NCBI GenBank assembly: GCA_018714125.1
Contig: DVNV01000007.1
Span: 1 to 46,403, forward strand
Reading direction: 5' to 3'
Length of the DNA: 46,403 bases
Origin: Candidatus Galloscillospira excrementipullorum
GTDB taxonomy: Bacteria > Bacillota > Clostridia > Oscillospirales > Feifaniaceae
Positions 8,434 through 15,308 of the stretch are shown in pieces (position 1 is the first letter of the stretch; every line of letters begins with the position of its first letter). The notes under the pieces are model-generated. The model ran no database searches. It had not been told where the DNA came from and saw only the letters and a list, made by a program, of their open reading frames with translations. Both the position numbers and the translations under genes were made by a program.

Positions 8434-9132
8434 TTATTTTACGGCACGCAGCATGGGCGTGTGGTCGTCGCCCGGCAGAAAGCCGACAAGCTCCACTTGC
8501 GCAAAGCCGACGGCACGGATGGCGTCCATCTCGTGCTCCAGCGTCAGGGGCGTGTCAAAATGGACAAAAACCTGCCCGTCAAAGCCGTCACGCTGCCGCC
8601 TGCGGGCACACTCGGCAAAGGCGAGCTCTTCCATTTCGGGAGAGGTTGCGATGTAATCACACTCCAGATACACGCCGCCCGGCCGAAGCGCGCCGTGGAT
8701 TTTTTCAAAGAGCGCGGTCTTTTGCGCGGCGGTAAAATGGTGCAGCGATTCAAAGGAGACCACGGCGTCAAAATACCCTTTTGCAAACGCCGTCAGGAAA
8801 TAGTCGCCGCACACAAGCGTCAGGGCCTTGTCCGGGTGCTTTTGACGCAGCTTCTCAAGCATGCGCTGCGACAAATCCACCCCCGTCACCTCCAGGGAGG
8901 GGAACCGGGCAAAAATGGGGTCGAGCTCCAGCCCGCTTCCGCAGCCTAGGTCGAGCAGGGTCTTTGTTGCGTCGGGCAGCAGCTTTGCCATCCAGAGGTA
9001 GTGCGCGGCCCAGGGCGACATGTGCGCCTCATAGTCGTCAATGCGGGCATCAAAAAATGATGCCATGGCCTCGAGGGGCTCGTCCTTGGTCTGTTCGAGC
9101 CACAGCTTGAAATTTTGGGTGGTCTGATCCAT
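8434..9132 (-). CDS. Class I SAM-dependent methyltransferase
   Basis: A 232-residue Rossmann-fold methyltransferase. Motif I is LLDLGCGSGLELD, motif II acidic residue in VTGVDLSQRM, motif III-like VCGDYFLTAF, motif IV FDAVVSFESLHHF and motif V GALRPGGVYLECDY. The N-terminal helix region (FFDARIDDYEAHMSPWAAHYL) is that of small-molecule methyltransferases of the YrrT/UbiE-like type. The substrate is unknown. It begins at ATG after GTGAGG and lies downstream of mtaB on the same strand with a 164-base gap, so it may have its own promoter. Confidence 0.85.
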   Translation of the reverse strand: MDQTTQNFKLWLEQTKDEPLEAMASFFDARIDDYEAHMSPWAAHYLWMAKLLPDATKTLLDLGCGSGLELDPIFARFPSLEVTGVDLSQRMLEKLRQKHPDKALTLVCGDYFLTAFAKGYFDAVVSFESLHHFTAAQKTALFEKIHGALRPGGVYLECDYIATSPEMEELAFAECARRRQRDGFDGQVFVHFDTPLTLEHEMDAIRAVGFAQVELVGFLPGDDHTPMLRAVK

Positions 9133-9173
9133 AAACGCCTCACAGTACTTTTGGGAGCAGGCCCGTGAGTCCC

Positions 9174-9203
9174 ACGAAGCTGCCCTACACGAAGCTGCCC
9201 TAC
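9174..9203. repeat. Perfect tandem 15-bp duplication
   Basis: The unit ACGAAGCTGCCCTAC occurs twice back to back between the methyltransferase and mtaB. Being a multiple of three, it keeps frame on either strand, but I see no convincing gene across it. Confidence 0.9.
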
Positions 9204-9213
9204 GGGGGGTGTC

Positions 9214-9243
9214 GTCATATCAATCGGGGGAAAAACATACAAT
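9214..9243 (+). promoter_or_regulatory. Sigma-E-like promoter, antisense to mtaB
   Basis: GTCATATC (9214-9221), a 14-bp spacer, then CATACAAT (9236-9243) match the Bacillus sigma-E elements GTCATATT and CATACAnT at 15 of 16 positions with the preferred spacing. A second CATACAAT lies at 9254-9261. Transcription would run into the 3' end of mtaB on the opposite strand. On the minus strand the same bases read as a weak sigma-A pair, TTGTAT-17-TATGAC, pointing at the methyltransferase, so the match may be coincidental. Confidence 0.4.
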
Positions 9244-9296
9244 CGGATGTGAGCATACAATGGGTATGGGGCATGGACGCAGGCAGAGGCCTTGCC

Positions 9297-10601
9297 TTAC
9301 GGCGAGGGAGAGAGCGAGGCGGAGAGCGTATCGCCCTGAAGGCCGGTGATGACGACCGGCAAAAGCTGCCCTGAGAGCCCGGGTGCCGCTTCCAGATGTA
9401 CGGGGAGGTAGTTTTCGGTATATCCCCGGTAGACGCCGTTTTTGCAGTCTTCGGCCAGCATCAGGTAGCGGTTTCCTGTCTGAGAGGCCAAAATTTCGTG
9501 CCGGACGGCGTCGCAGGCCGTGGAGAGGGCCTTGACGCGCCGCGCTTTTTCGGGCCCGCCGAGCTGGCCGGACATGACGGCCGCTGGCGTCCCCTTGCGC
9601 GGCGAGTAGGGGAAGGCGTGGACTTTGAGAAACCGCGTGGCGGTGACGTATTCCACCGTCTGTAAAAACTGCTGTTCGGTTTCCCCGGGGAAGCCCACGA
9701 CGATGTCGGTGGTCAGCATGACTTTGGGCAGGTACTGCCGCAGCAGCTGAACCGACCGGGTGTAGCGCGCCGTGTCATATTTTCGGTTCATGCGGGCGAG
9801 CACCTCGTCGCACCCCGACTGAAGAGAAAGATGAAACTGCGGGCAGATGGCGGGGTGCGCGGCCAGGAAGCTGGCAAAGGGCTCGGTTACAATGCGGGGC
9901 TCGAGCGATCCCAGGCGGATACGAAGCTGATTTTGCCCGGGGATGTGTGCGCACAGCAGTTCCAGCAGCTCGGGCAGCGTGAAGGTTTCCCCCTTACCGC
10001 CGCCGTAGGAGGCGATTTCGATGCCGGTCAGGATGATTTCCCGATATCCTTCGGACACCAGGGTTTCGAATTCCCGCAGAACGTCCTGCGGCGGCTTGGA
10101 GCGGATGCGGCCGCGGGCGTAAGGGATGACACAATAGCTGCAAAAGTTGTTGCATCCGTCCTGAATCTTGATGATGGCACGGGTGCGGTCGCTGCGCACG
10201 GCCGACATGGGCTCAAAGTCATGCACCAGGCCGATGTCGTCAACCGGCGGGAGGGGCGCCCCCTCGAGATGACGGCGCAGCAGGGCGGGCAGCTCGGGCT
10301 TGTGCAGGTTGCCCAGCACAAAGTCGACCTCCGGCATGGAGAGCAGCGCGTCGGGGTCCATCTGTGCATAGCAGCCCACGGCTACCACAACGGCATTTGG
10401 ATTTTGCCGTTTTGCGGCGCGCAGGGCCTGACGTGATTTTTTGTCGCCCGTGGCGGTCACAGTACAGGTGTTGACCACATACACGTCGGCCTTCTCTTCA
10501 AAGGGGACGATGAGATCCCCCGCTCTTTCAAAAGCCTGCGCCATGACCTCGGTCTCGTAGTGATTGACCTTACAGCCCAAGGTCAAAAACGCCACTTTCA
10601 T
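9297..10601 (-). CDS. mtaB: tRNA t6A37 methylthiotransferase MtaB
   Basis: Radical-SAM enzyme that adds a methylthio group to t6A37 of tRNAs reading ANN codons. The 434-residue protein has an N-terminal UPF0004 domain with cluster cysteines (TLGCKVNHYET, VNTCTVT, AVGCYAQ). The radical-SAM CxxxCxxC is in CNNFCSYCVIPYARGRIRS, and a C-terminal TRAM-like domain ends in GDTLSASL. I placed the start at ATG 10601 (MKVAFLTLGCKVN) because it follows GGGAG and the family begins here, rather than at a longer in-frame ATG. A TATAAT promoter lies just upstream, divergent from the HPr-like gene. Confidence 0.95.
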   Translation of the reverse strand: MKVAFLTLGCKVNHYETEVMAQAFERAGDLIVPFEEKADVYVVNTCTVTATGDKKSRQALRAAKRQNPNAVVVAVGCYAQMDPDALLSMPEVDFVLGNLHKPELPALLRRHLEGAPLPPVDDIGLVHDFEPMSAVRSDRTRAIIKIQDGCNNFCSYCVIPYARGRIRSKPPQDVLREFETLVSEGYREIILTGIEIASYGGGKGETFTLPELLELLCAHIPGQNQLRIRLGSLEPRIVTEPFASFLAAHPAICPQFHLSLQSGCDEVLARMNRKYDTARYTRSVQLLRQYLPKVMLTTDIVVGFPGETEQQFLQTVEYVTATRFLKVHAFPYSPRKGTPAAVMSGQLGGPEKARRVKALSTACDAVRHEILASQTGNRYLMLAEDCKNGVYRGYTENYLPVHLEAAPGLSGQLLPVVITGLQGDTLSASLSPSP

Positions 10602-10643
10602 TGAAAAAAACTCCCATCTGCTGATTGCTTTTCTGTAAAGCCA

Positions 10644-10672
10644 ATTATAATGCAGTTTCGTTTTTCTGACAA
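10644..10672 (-). promoter_or_regulatory. Sigma-A promoter of mtaB
   Basis: On the minus strand TTGTCA (10672-10667), a 17-bp spacer and TATAAT (10649-10644) form a near-consensus housekeeping promoter about 45 bases before the mtaB start. Its -35 is one half of an inverted repeat shared with the divergent promoter. Confidence 0.88.
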
Positions 10673-10678
10673 TACCCA

Positions 10679-10707
10679 TTGTCAAACCGCATGGAGTCTG
10701 GTAAAAT
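10679..10707 (+). promoter_or_regulatory. Sigma-A promoter of the HPr-like gene
   Basis: TTGTCA (10679-10684), 17 bp, TAAAAT (10702-10707). Its -35 lies six bases from that of the mtaB promoter. Together they form the inverted repeat TGACAAT-ACCC-ATTGTCA (10667-10684). Confidence 0.85.
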
Positions 10708-10786
10708 AATTTGGTTAAATGAGGATAAAAACCCTCAGACAGTTTGCAGCTAGGGCTGCGTCATAGAAAAGGAATGAAGCAGGCAC

Positions 10787-11032
10787 ATGACAACCCATAC
10801 CATCAGACTACACAATATTGCACAGGTGAAGGATTTTGTCAACCAGTGTTCGGGATGCAGTTTTGAAATCACGCTGAGCTCGGGGCAGGCGGTCATCAAC
10901 GCCAAGTCCATCATGGGCCTGTTTGGGCTGGACCTCAACGCGCCCATCGTGATGCGGACCGAGGGAGAAGGGGAAGAGCTTGCCGCGTTTTTGAAGGAAG
11001 TGGGCAAGTATATCGTGGAAACGCAGGATTGA
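10787..11032 (+). CDS. HPr-like protein lacking the active-site His
   Basis: An 81-residue HPr-fold protein. HPr normally passes phosphate from enzyme I to sugar transporters through His15 in the motif GxHARPA. Here the corresponding stretch reads RLHNIAQVKDFV and has no HARPA. The second landmark, around the regulatory Ser46, is kept: INAKSIMGLFGLDLNAPI. Clostridia commonly carry such an extra degenerate HPr. It cannot act as a normal PTS carrier. A regulatory role through the Ser site, like Crh in Bacillus, is possible but unproven. It is followed 42 bases on by a sodium-phosphate symporter gene, probably on the same transcript. Confidence 0.8.
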   Translation: MTTHTIRLHNIAQVKDFVNQCSGCSFEITLSSGQAVINAKSIMGLFGLDLNAPIVMRTEGEGEELAAFLKEVGKYIVETQD

Positions 11033-11074
11033 TGGGGAGGCCCCGAGGCGTCCCGCTTTGAAAAGGGGGGGACG

Positions 11075-12088
11075 GTGCGGGTGCTGACCTATCTGCCGCT
11101 TGCCGGCGGCGTGGGGCTTTTTCTCTATGGGATAACGCTGCTTGGAGAGAGCCTCGAGAGGGCGGCCGGGGCAAAACTTTCCCGGCTGCTGCGCCGGATG
11201 ACACGGGGACGCTGGCGCCCCATGCTGCTGGGGCTTTGCGTCACGGCGGTCATCCAGTCGTCCACGGCCGCCACGGTGATGACCATTGGCCTTGTCAACG
11301 GCGGCATTTTGGGGCTGGAGCAGGCGGCAGGCATCATTTTTGGCGCCAACATCGGAACAACGGCCACAGCCTGGCTGCTCTCGCTTTCGGAGCTGTCCGG
11401 GGGTGGGGCTCTGATGGAGCTGCTCAAGCCCTCGGGGCTGGCGCCCATCCTGCTGCTGGTGGGCGGCCTTGCCTATCTGCTGGGCGGGGAGCGCAGTGGG
11501 GCGAAGGCCCGTGCGCTGCTGCCGCTTGGATTTGGCCTGCTGTTTTTGGGCATGGGCATGATGGAGCAGGCGCTGCTGCCGCTGTCGGAAAGGGCGGATT
11601 TCCGGGCGCTTTTCATGCGCTGCGATTCCCTGCCGACAGGGATACTGGCCGGCGCGCTGGTGACGGCGCTCATCCAGTCGTCCTCCGCTTCGGTTGGAAT
11701 GCTGCAGGCGCTGGCCTCCACCGGCATGGTGCCTTTTTCCACGGCGGTTCCCATCATTATGGGACAAAATATCGGCACCTGCGTCACAGTGCTGCTGGCG
11801 TCGGTGGGCAGCGGGCTCAACGCCAGGCGGGCGGCCATGGTGCATTTTTATTTCAACCTGTTTGGAACCATCGCCTTTTGCGCCCTGATTTACGGGGTAA
11901 AGGCCACGGTGGGCATCCCCTTCTGGGGTGAGGCCGTCACCAGAAGCGGAATCTCGCTGTTTCACACCCTCTTTAACGTGGTCAACACGCTTTGGATGAT
12001 GCCCCTGCTCGACAGACTGCTGCGGCTTGTCGAGCGCACGGTGGGAGGGCGCAGGGCGGCAGGGCTTGCCGGGAGCAGGACTGCCTGA
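11075..12088 (+). CDS. Na/Pi cotransporter family protein
   Basis: A 337-residue membrane protein of the PNaS family (NptA/YjbB-like), which takes up or exports phosphate with sodium. It carries the two inverted-repeat QSS motifs that define the family, VIQSSTAATVMTIG and LIQSSSASVGMLQA, each followed by a glycine-rich GANIGTT or GQNIGTC segment. Eight or so hydrophobic segments are visible. Many homologues have a C-terminal PhoU-like domain; this one stops after the membrane part. It starts at GTG after AAAAGGGGGG, with another GTG two codons on. Confidence 0.9.
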   Translation: MRVLTYLPLAGGVGLFLYGITLLGESLERAAGAKLSRLLRRMTRGRWRPMLLGLCVTAVIQSSTAATVMTIGLVNGGILGLEQAAGIIFGANIGTTATAWLLSLSELSGGGALMELLKPSGLAPILLLVGGLAYLLGGERSGAKARALLPLGFGLLFLGMGMMEQALLPLSERADFRALFMRCDSLPTGILAGALVTALIQSSSASVGMLQALASTGMVPFSTAVPIIMGQNIGTCVTVLLASVGSGLNARRAAMVHFYFNLFGTIAFCALIYGVKATVGIPFWGEAVTRSGISLFHTLFNVVNTLWMMPLLDRLLRLVERTVGGRRAAGLAGSRTA

Positions 12089-12115
12089 GGGCATGCCGCA
12101 AAAAGGACAGAAGAT

Positions 12116-12157
12116 AAAAAAGGGGGAGCCAGGCTTTTTGGAAGCTCCCTCTTTTTG
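12116..12157. terminator. Bidirectional terminator
   Basis: Stem GGGGGAGC/GCTCCCTC extended by an A6/T5 pairing. It is followed by T on the plus strand (after the Na/Pi gene) and by T on the minus strand (after the convergent winged-helix gene). Confidence 0.85.
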
Positions 12158-12196
12158 TTGCTTTGACGGCGGGGCTTTCGGAAGAAAAAACGCCGC

Positions 12197-13378
12197 CTAC
12201 TCCTGTATGGTCAAGGTTCCGATGCGCGCTTTTGAAAACAGTGCATGGCGCTGCAGCAGTTCTTCCAGGGCCTCGCGGGGCAGATGCCGGCGCAGGGATA
12301 CCGCAACGTCCATCACAGGCCCCTTTTTCCTCTGCGTCCAGATTCCGCACACCTCCCCCTGCCAGAGGACGACGCCGGGGTTTGACACCGTCTGCCACCC
12401 CCGGCGCTGCCAGGCCCTGTCGTCCAAAATGACCTCGCGGTCGAAGAGCCCGAGGTAAGGGTCGTGGCCCTTGAGCAGGTGCAGCTCTCTGGCTGCGGGC
12501 GGGGGAGAGAGCAGGGCTTCAAGGTCATCCGACAGCACAAAGCGCCGCCTGCCGTCCAGCAGGACGGGCTCAAGCTGGCCTTCGGCGCAGCTCCACAGGC
12601 GCTTTGCCTGTGCAAGCGAGCAGCCCAGCCAGGAGGCAAAGCCCTGTACGCTGGCGGGAGCATAGCAGTGGACATAGCTTCGGACCAGCTGGAGCGCCGC
12701 ATCCTGCGCCGGAGGGAGCGGGCGGCCCAGCCAGGTCTCCGGGGCGGTGAAGGTGGGCTGTCCGCCCTTGCGTTTTCCAAACACCACCAAGCCCATGAGG
12801 GAACAAGGACGCAGCAAAAAAGAGACAACGGCGCCGCCCACCGTCTGCCTGTCGGGGGAGCCGTACATGGAGGGCGCCTCCCACAGGGGGCGCTTGTCCG
12901 CCGGCAGGTGAGGGGCCATCCAGCCGGCCAGCGTCTGATCGAGCACGGCTTTGCCGCACAGCGTGACGCCTTTGAGCCTTGGCATGGTTTGAACCAGAAG
13001 TTCAAGCAGCCAGTCAAAGGGGAGCTGCAGAAAATCAAGGGCCAGCCCGATGCCCTGGGTATAGACAAAGGGCTCGCCGGGCTGGGGAATCAGGGCAGAC
13101 AAAAAGGAGCCGCTTTGCCGGGTGGGGAAGACAACCGGCGCGCCGCGAAAGCTCCAGGCCTGCAGCAGGCTTTTGTCCTCTTCCAGAAGGCGGGCCGGGT
13201 CCTGACGCTCCAAATCCCGGATGCGGTTGTGCAGGGCGGCCTCCCACGCGCCGGGAGGCGAGTTTTGAAGCCCGCAGGCTCCTGCGATGTGCAGGGCGTC
13301 CTGCAGGCTGTACCAGGTGTCGAGGTGGTGGGCGTGCAGGCGGAACAGGCGAACCTGCTGCCTGGAGAGGGTGAACAT
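12197..13378 (-). CDS. Winged-helix DNA-binding protein, YcaQ/AlkX type
   Basis: A 393-residue member of the HTH_42 (PF06224) family. Relatives such as E. coli YcaQ are DNA glycosylases that unhook interstrand crosslinks and bulky alkyl lesions. Landmarks are the N-terminal SRQQVRLFRLHAHHL, a middle winged-helix part (YAPASVQGFASWLGCSLAQA) and the highly typical C-terminal block LLKGHDPYLGLFDREVILDD then NPGVVLWQGEVCGIW. The ATG follows GGGAGG. A consensus promoter lies 65 bases upstream. Glycosylase activity is inferred from the family; the QxR/QxD-type catalytic motif is not obvious to me. Confidence 0.83.
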   Translation of the reverse strand: MFTLSRQQVRLFRLHAHHLDTWYSLQDALHIAGACGLQNSPPGAWEAALHNRIRDLERQDPARLLEEDKSLLQAWSFRGAPVVFPTRQSGSFLSALIPQPGEPFVYTQGIGLALDFLQLPFDWLLELLVQTMPRLKGVTLCGKAVLDQTLAGWMAPHLPADKRPLWEAPSMYGSPDRQTVGGAVVSFLLRPCSLMGLVVFGKRKGGQPTFTAPETWLGRPLPPAQDAALQLVRSYVHCYAPASVQGFASWLGCSLAQAKRLWSCAEGQLEPVLLDGRRRFVLSDDLEALLSPPPAARELHLLKGHDPYLGLFDREVILDDRAWQRRGWQTVSNPGVVLWQGEVCGIWTQRKKGPVMDVAVSLRRHLPREALEELLQRHALFSKARIGTLTIQE

Positions 13379-13442
13379 GGAAAATCCTCCCTTTCAAGAA
13401 GGCGCAGGGAATGCGCTGCGCCAAAGTGGACAGACACAATTT

Positions 13443-13471
13443 ATTATACCGTATGGGCAGGGCTTTGACAA
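13443..13471 (-). promoter_or_regulatory. Sigma-A promoter of the winged-helix gene
   Basis: On the minus strand TTGTCA (13471-13466), 17 bp, TATAAT (13448-13443). The leader between it and the start contains a small GGCGCAG/CTGCGCC hairpin. Confidence 0.85.
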
Positions 13472-13552
13472 ATGCGCTGCCCTCCCCAAGGCCCCCCAAG
13501 AAGGGCTGCGGGGGCGGACAAAAAGAAAATGTTTCCCAAAAGGTGGGGCTTG

Positions 13553-13561
13553 TGATATAAT
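13553..13561 (+). promoter_or_regulatory. Extended -10 promoter of the PAP2 gene
   Basis: TGATATAAT is a perfect extended -10 element with no clear -35. It overlaps an upstream in-frame ATG at 13560, which therefore cannot be the translation start and supports the TTG start at 13614. Confidence 0.7.
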
Positions 13562-13613
13562 GATTTCAGAAAACAGGTGGAACAGCCCAAAAAGTAAAAA
13601 AAGGAGAAAGAAG

Positions 13614-14138
13614 TTGCTGCTGGAAAAGACGGTTTTGAAATTTATTCAGACAAAGTTTCGGGGAAGGATTGGAGATGCCGTGATGCCGGCCATTTCGGCC
13701 CTGGGAAATGCCGGGGCGGTTTGGCTGCTGCTCGGTGCGGCGTATGTATGCGTGCCCGAGGGAAGGCGGCTGGGGGCGGCGCTTTTTGCGGCACTTGCTC
13801 TGGAGCTTTTTTTGTGCAATGTCTTGCTTAAGCCCCTCGTGGGACGCGCCAGGCCCTTCCAAAGCGACGGAAGCGTGGCTTTGCTGGTCTCGAGCCCGGG
13901 GGACTTTTCCTTTCCCTCGGGGCATACGGGAGCCTCGTTTGCGGCGGCTGCCGTCATGTTTTTCGGGCGCAGCAGCCTGTGGGGCTGGGCGCTGGCGCTG
14001 GCGGCACTTATCGCCTTTTCGAGGCTGTATCTCTATGTGCACTATCCTTCCGACGTTTTGGCAGGCGCCCTGCTTGGCATTTTAACGGGGTGGCTCATGT
14101 GGCGGCTGTCGGCCTGCCTGGATGTGGTTCTCTCCTGA
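13614..14138 (+). CDS. PAP2-family membrane phosphatase
   Basis: A 174-residue lipid phosphatase of the PAP2 superfamily, likely acting on undecaprenyl pyrophosphate or phosphatidic/phosphatidylglycerol phosphates at the outer membrane face. The three catalytic motifs are present: KPLVGRARPF, PSGHT and SRLYLYVHYPSDV. Five to six membrane segments are visible. I chose the TTG at 13614 because it has AAGGAG seven bases upstream, gives the family-typical N terminus LLEKTVLKFIQTKFRGRIGDAVMP, and lies downstream of the likely transcription start. An ATG at 13560 would overlap the -10 box. It is monocistronic, with a terminator after it. Confidence 0.88.
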   Translation: MLLEKTVLKFIQTKFRGRIGDAVMPAISALGNAGAVWLLLGAAYVCVPEGRRLGAALFAALALELFLCNVLLKPLVGRARPFQSDGSVALLVSSPGDFSFPSGHTGASFAAAAVMFFGRSSLWGWALALAALIAFSRLYLYVHYPSDVLAGALLGILTGWLMWRLSACLDVVLS

Positions 14139-14170
14139 GTGAGAAAGGCCCGTTTCCGCCGGTTTGCAGC

Positions 14171-14211
14171 AAAAAAGTCTGCGGCCTCTTTTGAGGCTGC
14201 AGACTTTTTTT
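14171..14211. terminator. Bidirectional terminator after PAP2 gene
   Basis: An 18-bp stem (one G-U) with a 4-base loop, flanked by six A on the left and seven T on the right. It serves both the PAP2 gene and the convergent deacetylase gene. Confidence 0.92.
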
Positions 14212-14283
14212 GTTGCTCAGAGGGAGGCGCAGACGCCGGCTTTTTAGAGGGCAGGGGAGTGGAACACACCCCATTCGCCCCGC

Positions 14284-15228
14284 TCAGTCGGGATAGGCAA
14301 AGGTGACAGGCAGGGTTTCCCTGGTCAGGGGGGCAAACTCATAGCCTTCGGCAATCAGGGTGTCCAGCAGGCCGGGCAGCGCCTGCGCGGTTGTTTTTTT
14401 GGCCGCCGAGTCGTGCATGAGCACAATGGAGCGCCGGTAGGCATGAATGCCGGAAAGGCAATTTTTCGTGATGGTGTCGGCGGAAATGCTGCCGGTGGCA
14501 TCGGCCGAGGAGACATTCCAATCATAATAGGAAAAGCCGCGCCGCATCATCTCGGCAATCAGCTCCTGATAAATGTCCCCGTTGTAGCCGTTGACGCTGC
14601 CCCCGGGGAAGCGGAAAATCTCGGGCTTGACCCCTGTAATTTCATAGACCTTGTCATACACCTTTTTGAAGTCGTTGAGATAGTCCTCCACCGAGGTGTA
14701 GATGCTGCGGTACTGGTGGCTGTCGGTGTGGATGCCGATGGTGTGGCCCTCGTCGGCCATACGGCGCAGGATTTCCTGCCCCTGCTCGCTGTTGAGGTTG
14801 CTCCCCACCACGAAAAAGGTTGCCTTGATGTCCCGTTGCTTGAGCACGTCCAGAATTTCAATCGTCCTTTCGGAAGGGCCGTCGTCAAAGGTCAGGTACA
14901 CTTTCTGCTCCTGCGTGTACCCCGTCAGGGGGTCGAGCATGAGCTCCGGATACAGGGTCTGATAGGCAATTTCTCCGTTTGGTTTGCTTGAATCCTGCTT
15001 TTTGAGCAGCTTGTCGTATTCCTCCTGCAGGTCGGAGAGCTCCTGCTCGGCCTGCTGCACCCGGCGCTGCGCCACGTTGAGCTGCTGCTGCTGGGCTTCC
15101 AGCTCGTTTTGCAGCCTGCCCCGCTCGCTCCAGGACACAACGCACAGCCCTGCCATTACGGCTGCCATCGCAATGATGAGGGCAAGGGGCAGCAGATGTT
15201 TTTTCTTTGACTTTGTCTGAACGTGCAT
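14284..15228 (-). CDS. Membrane-anchored polysaccharide deacetylase
   Basis: A 314-residue NodB-domain enzyme that likely removes N-acetyl groups from peptidoglycan or another wall glycan, giving lysozyme resistance. After a basic N terminus (KSKKK) there is one membrane anchor (about 12-34), then a coiled coil (about 38-75, heptads rich in Q, E and L). The catalytic domain has motif 1 TFDDGPSERT, motif 2 with metal His in IGIHTDSHQYRS, motif 3 RFPGGSVN, motif 4 DWNVSSAD and motif 5 VLMHDS. I chose ATG 15228 (MHVQTKSKKK) over a longer frame because it follows GAGGAAAG. Confidence 0.93.
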   Translation of the reverse strand: MHVQTKSKKKHLLPLALIIAMAAVMAGLCVVSWSERGRLQNELEAQQQQLNVAQRRVQQAEQELSDLQEEYDKLLKKQDSSKPNGEIAYQTLYPELMLDPLTGYTQEQKVYLTFDDGPSERTIEILDVLKQRDIKATFFVVGSNLNSEQGQEILRRMADEGHTIGIHTDSHQYRSIYTSVEDYLNDFKKVYDKVYEITGVKPEIFRFPGGSVNGYNGDIYQELIAEMMRRGFSYYDWNVSSADATGSISADTITKNCLSGIHAYRRSIVLMHDSAAKKTTAQALPGLLDTLIAEGYEFAPLTRETLPVTFAYPD

Positions 15229-15266
15229 GGTGCTTTCTTTCCTCACTTGGCTGTCAGTTTGTTCCA

Positions 15267-15306
15267 GGGGCGGGGGAGGCTTTGCCTCTGCCGGGAACCC
15301 CGCCCC
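15267..15306 (-). other. Hairpin between M20 peptidase and deacetylase genes
   Basis: Two nested perfect stems, GGGGCGGGG/CCCCGCCCC (outer) and GAGGC/GCCTC (inner), start two bases after the peptidase stop on the minus strand. No T run follows, so it is more likely an mRNA processing or stabilising element than a terminator. Confidence 0.6.
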
Positions 15307-15308
15307 GC

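Noticed and set aside
13560-13613. N-terminal extension of the PAP2 protein from ATG 13560
   Set aside because: That ATG overlaps the extended -10 box, lacks a ribosome site, and the family N terminus starts at the TTG.
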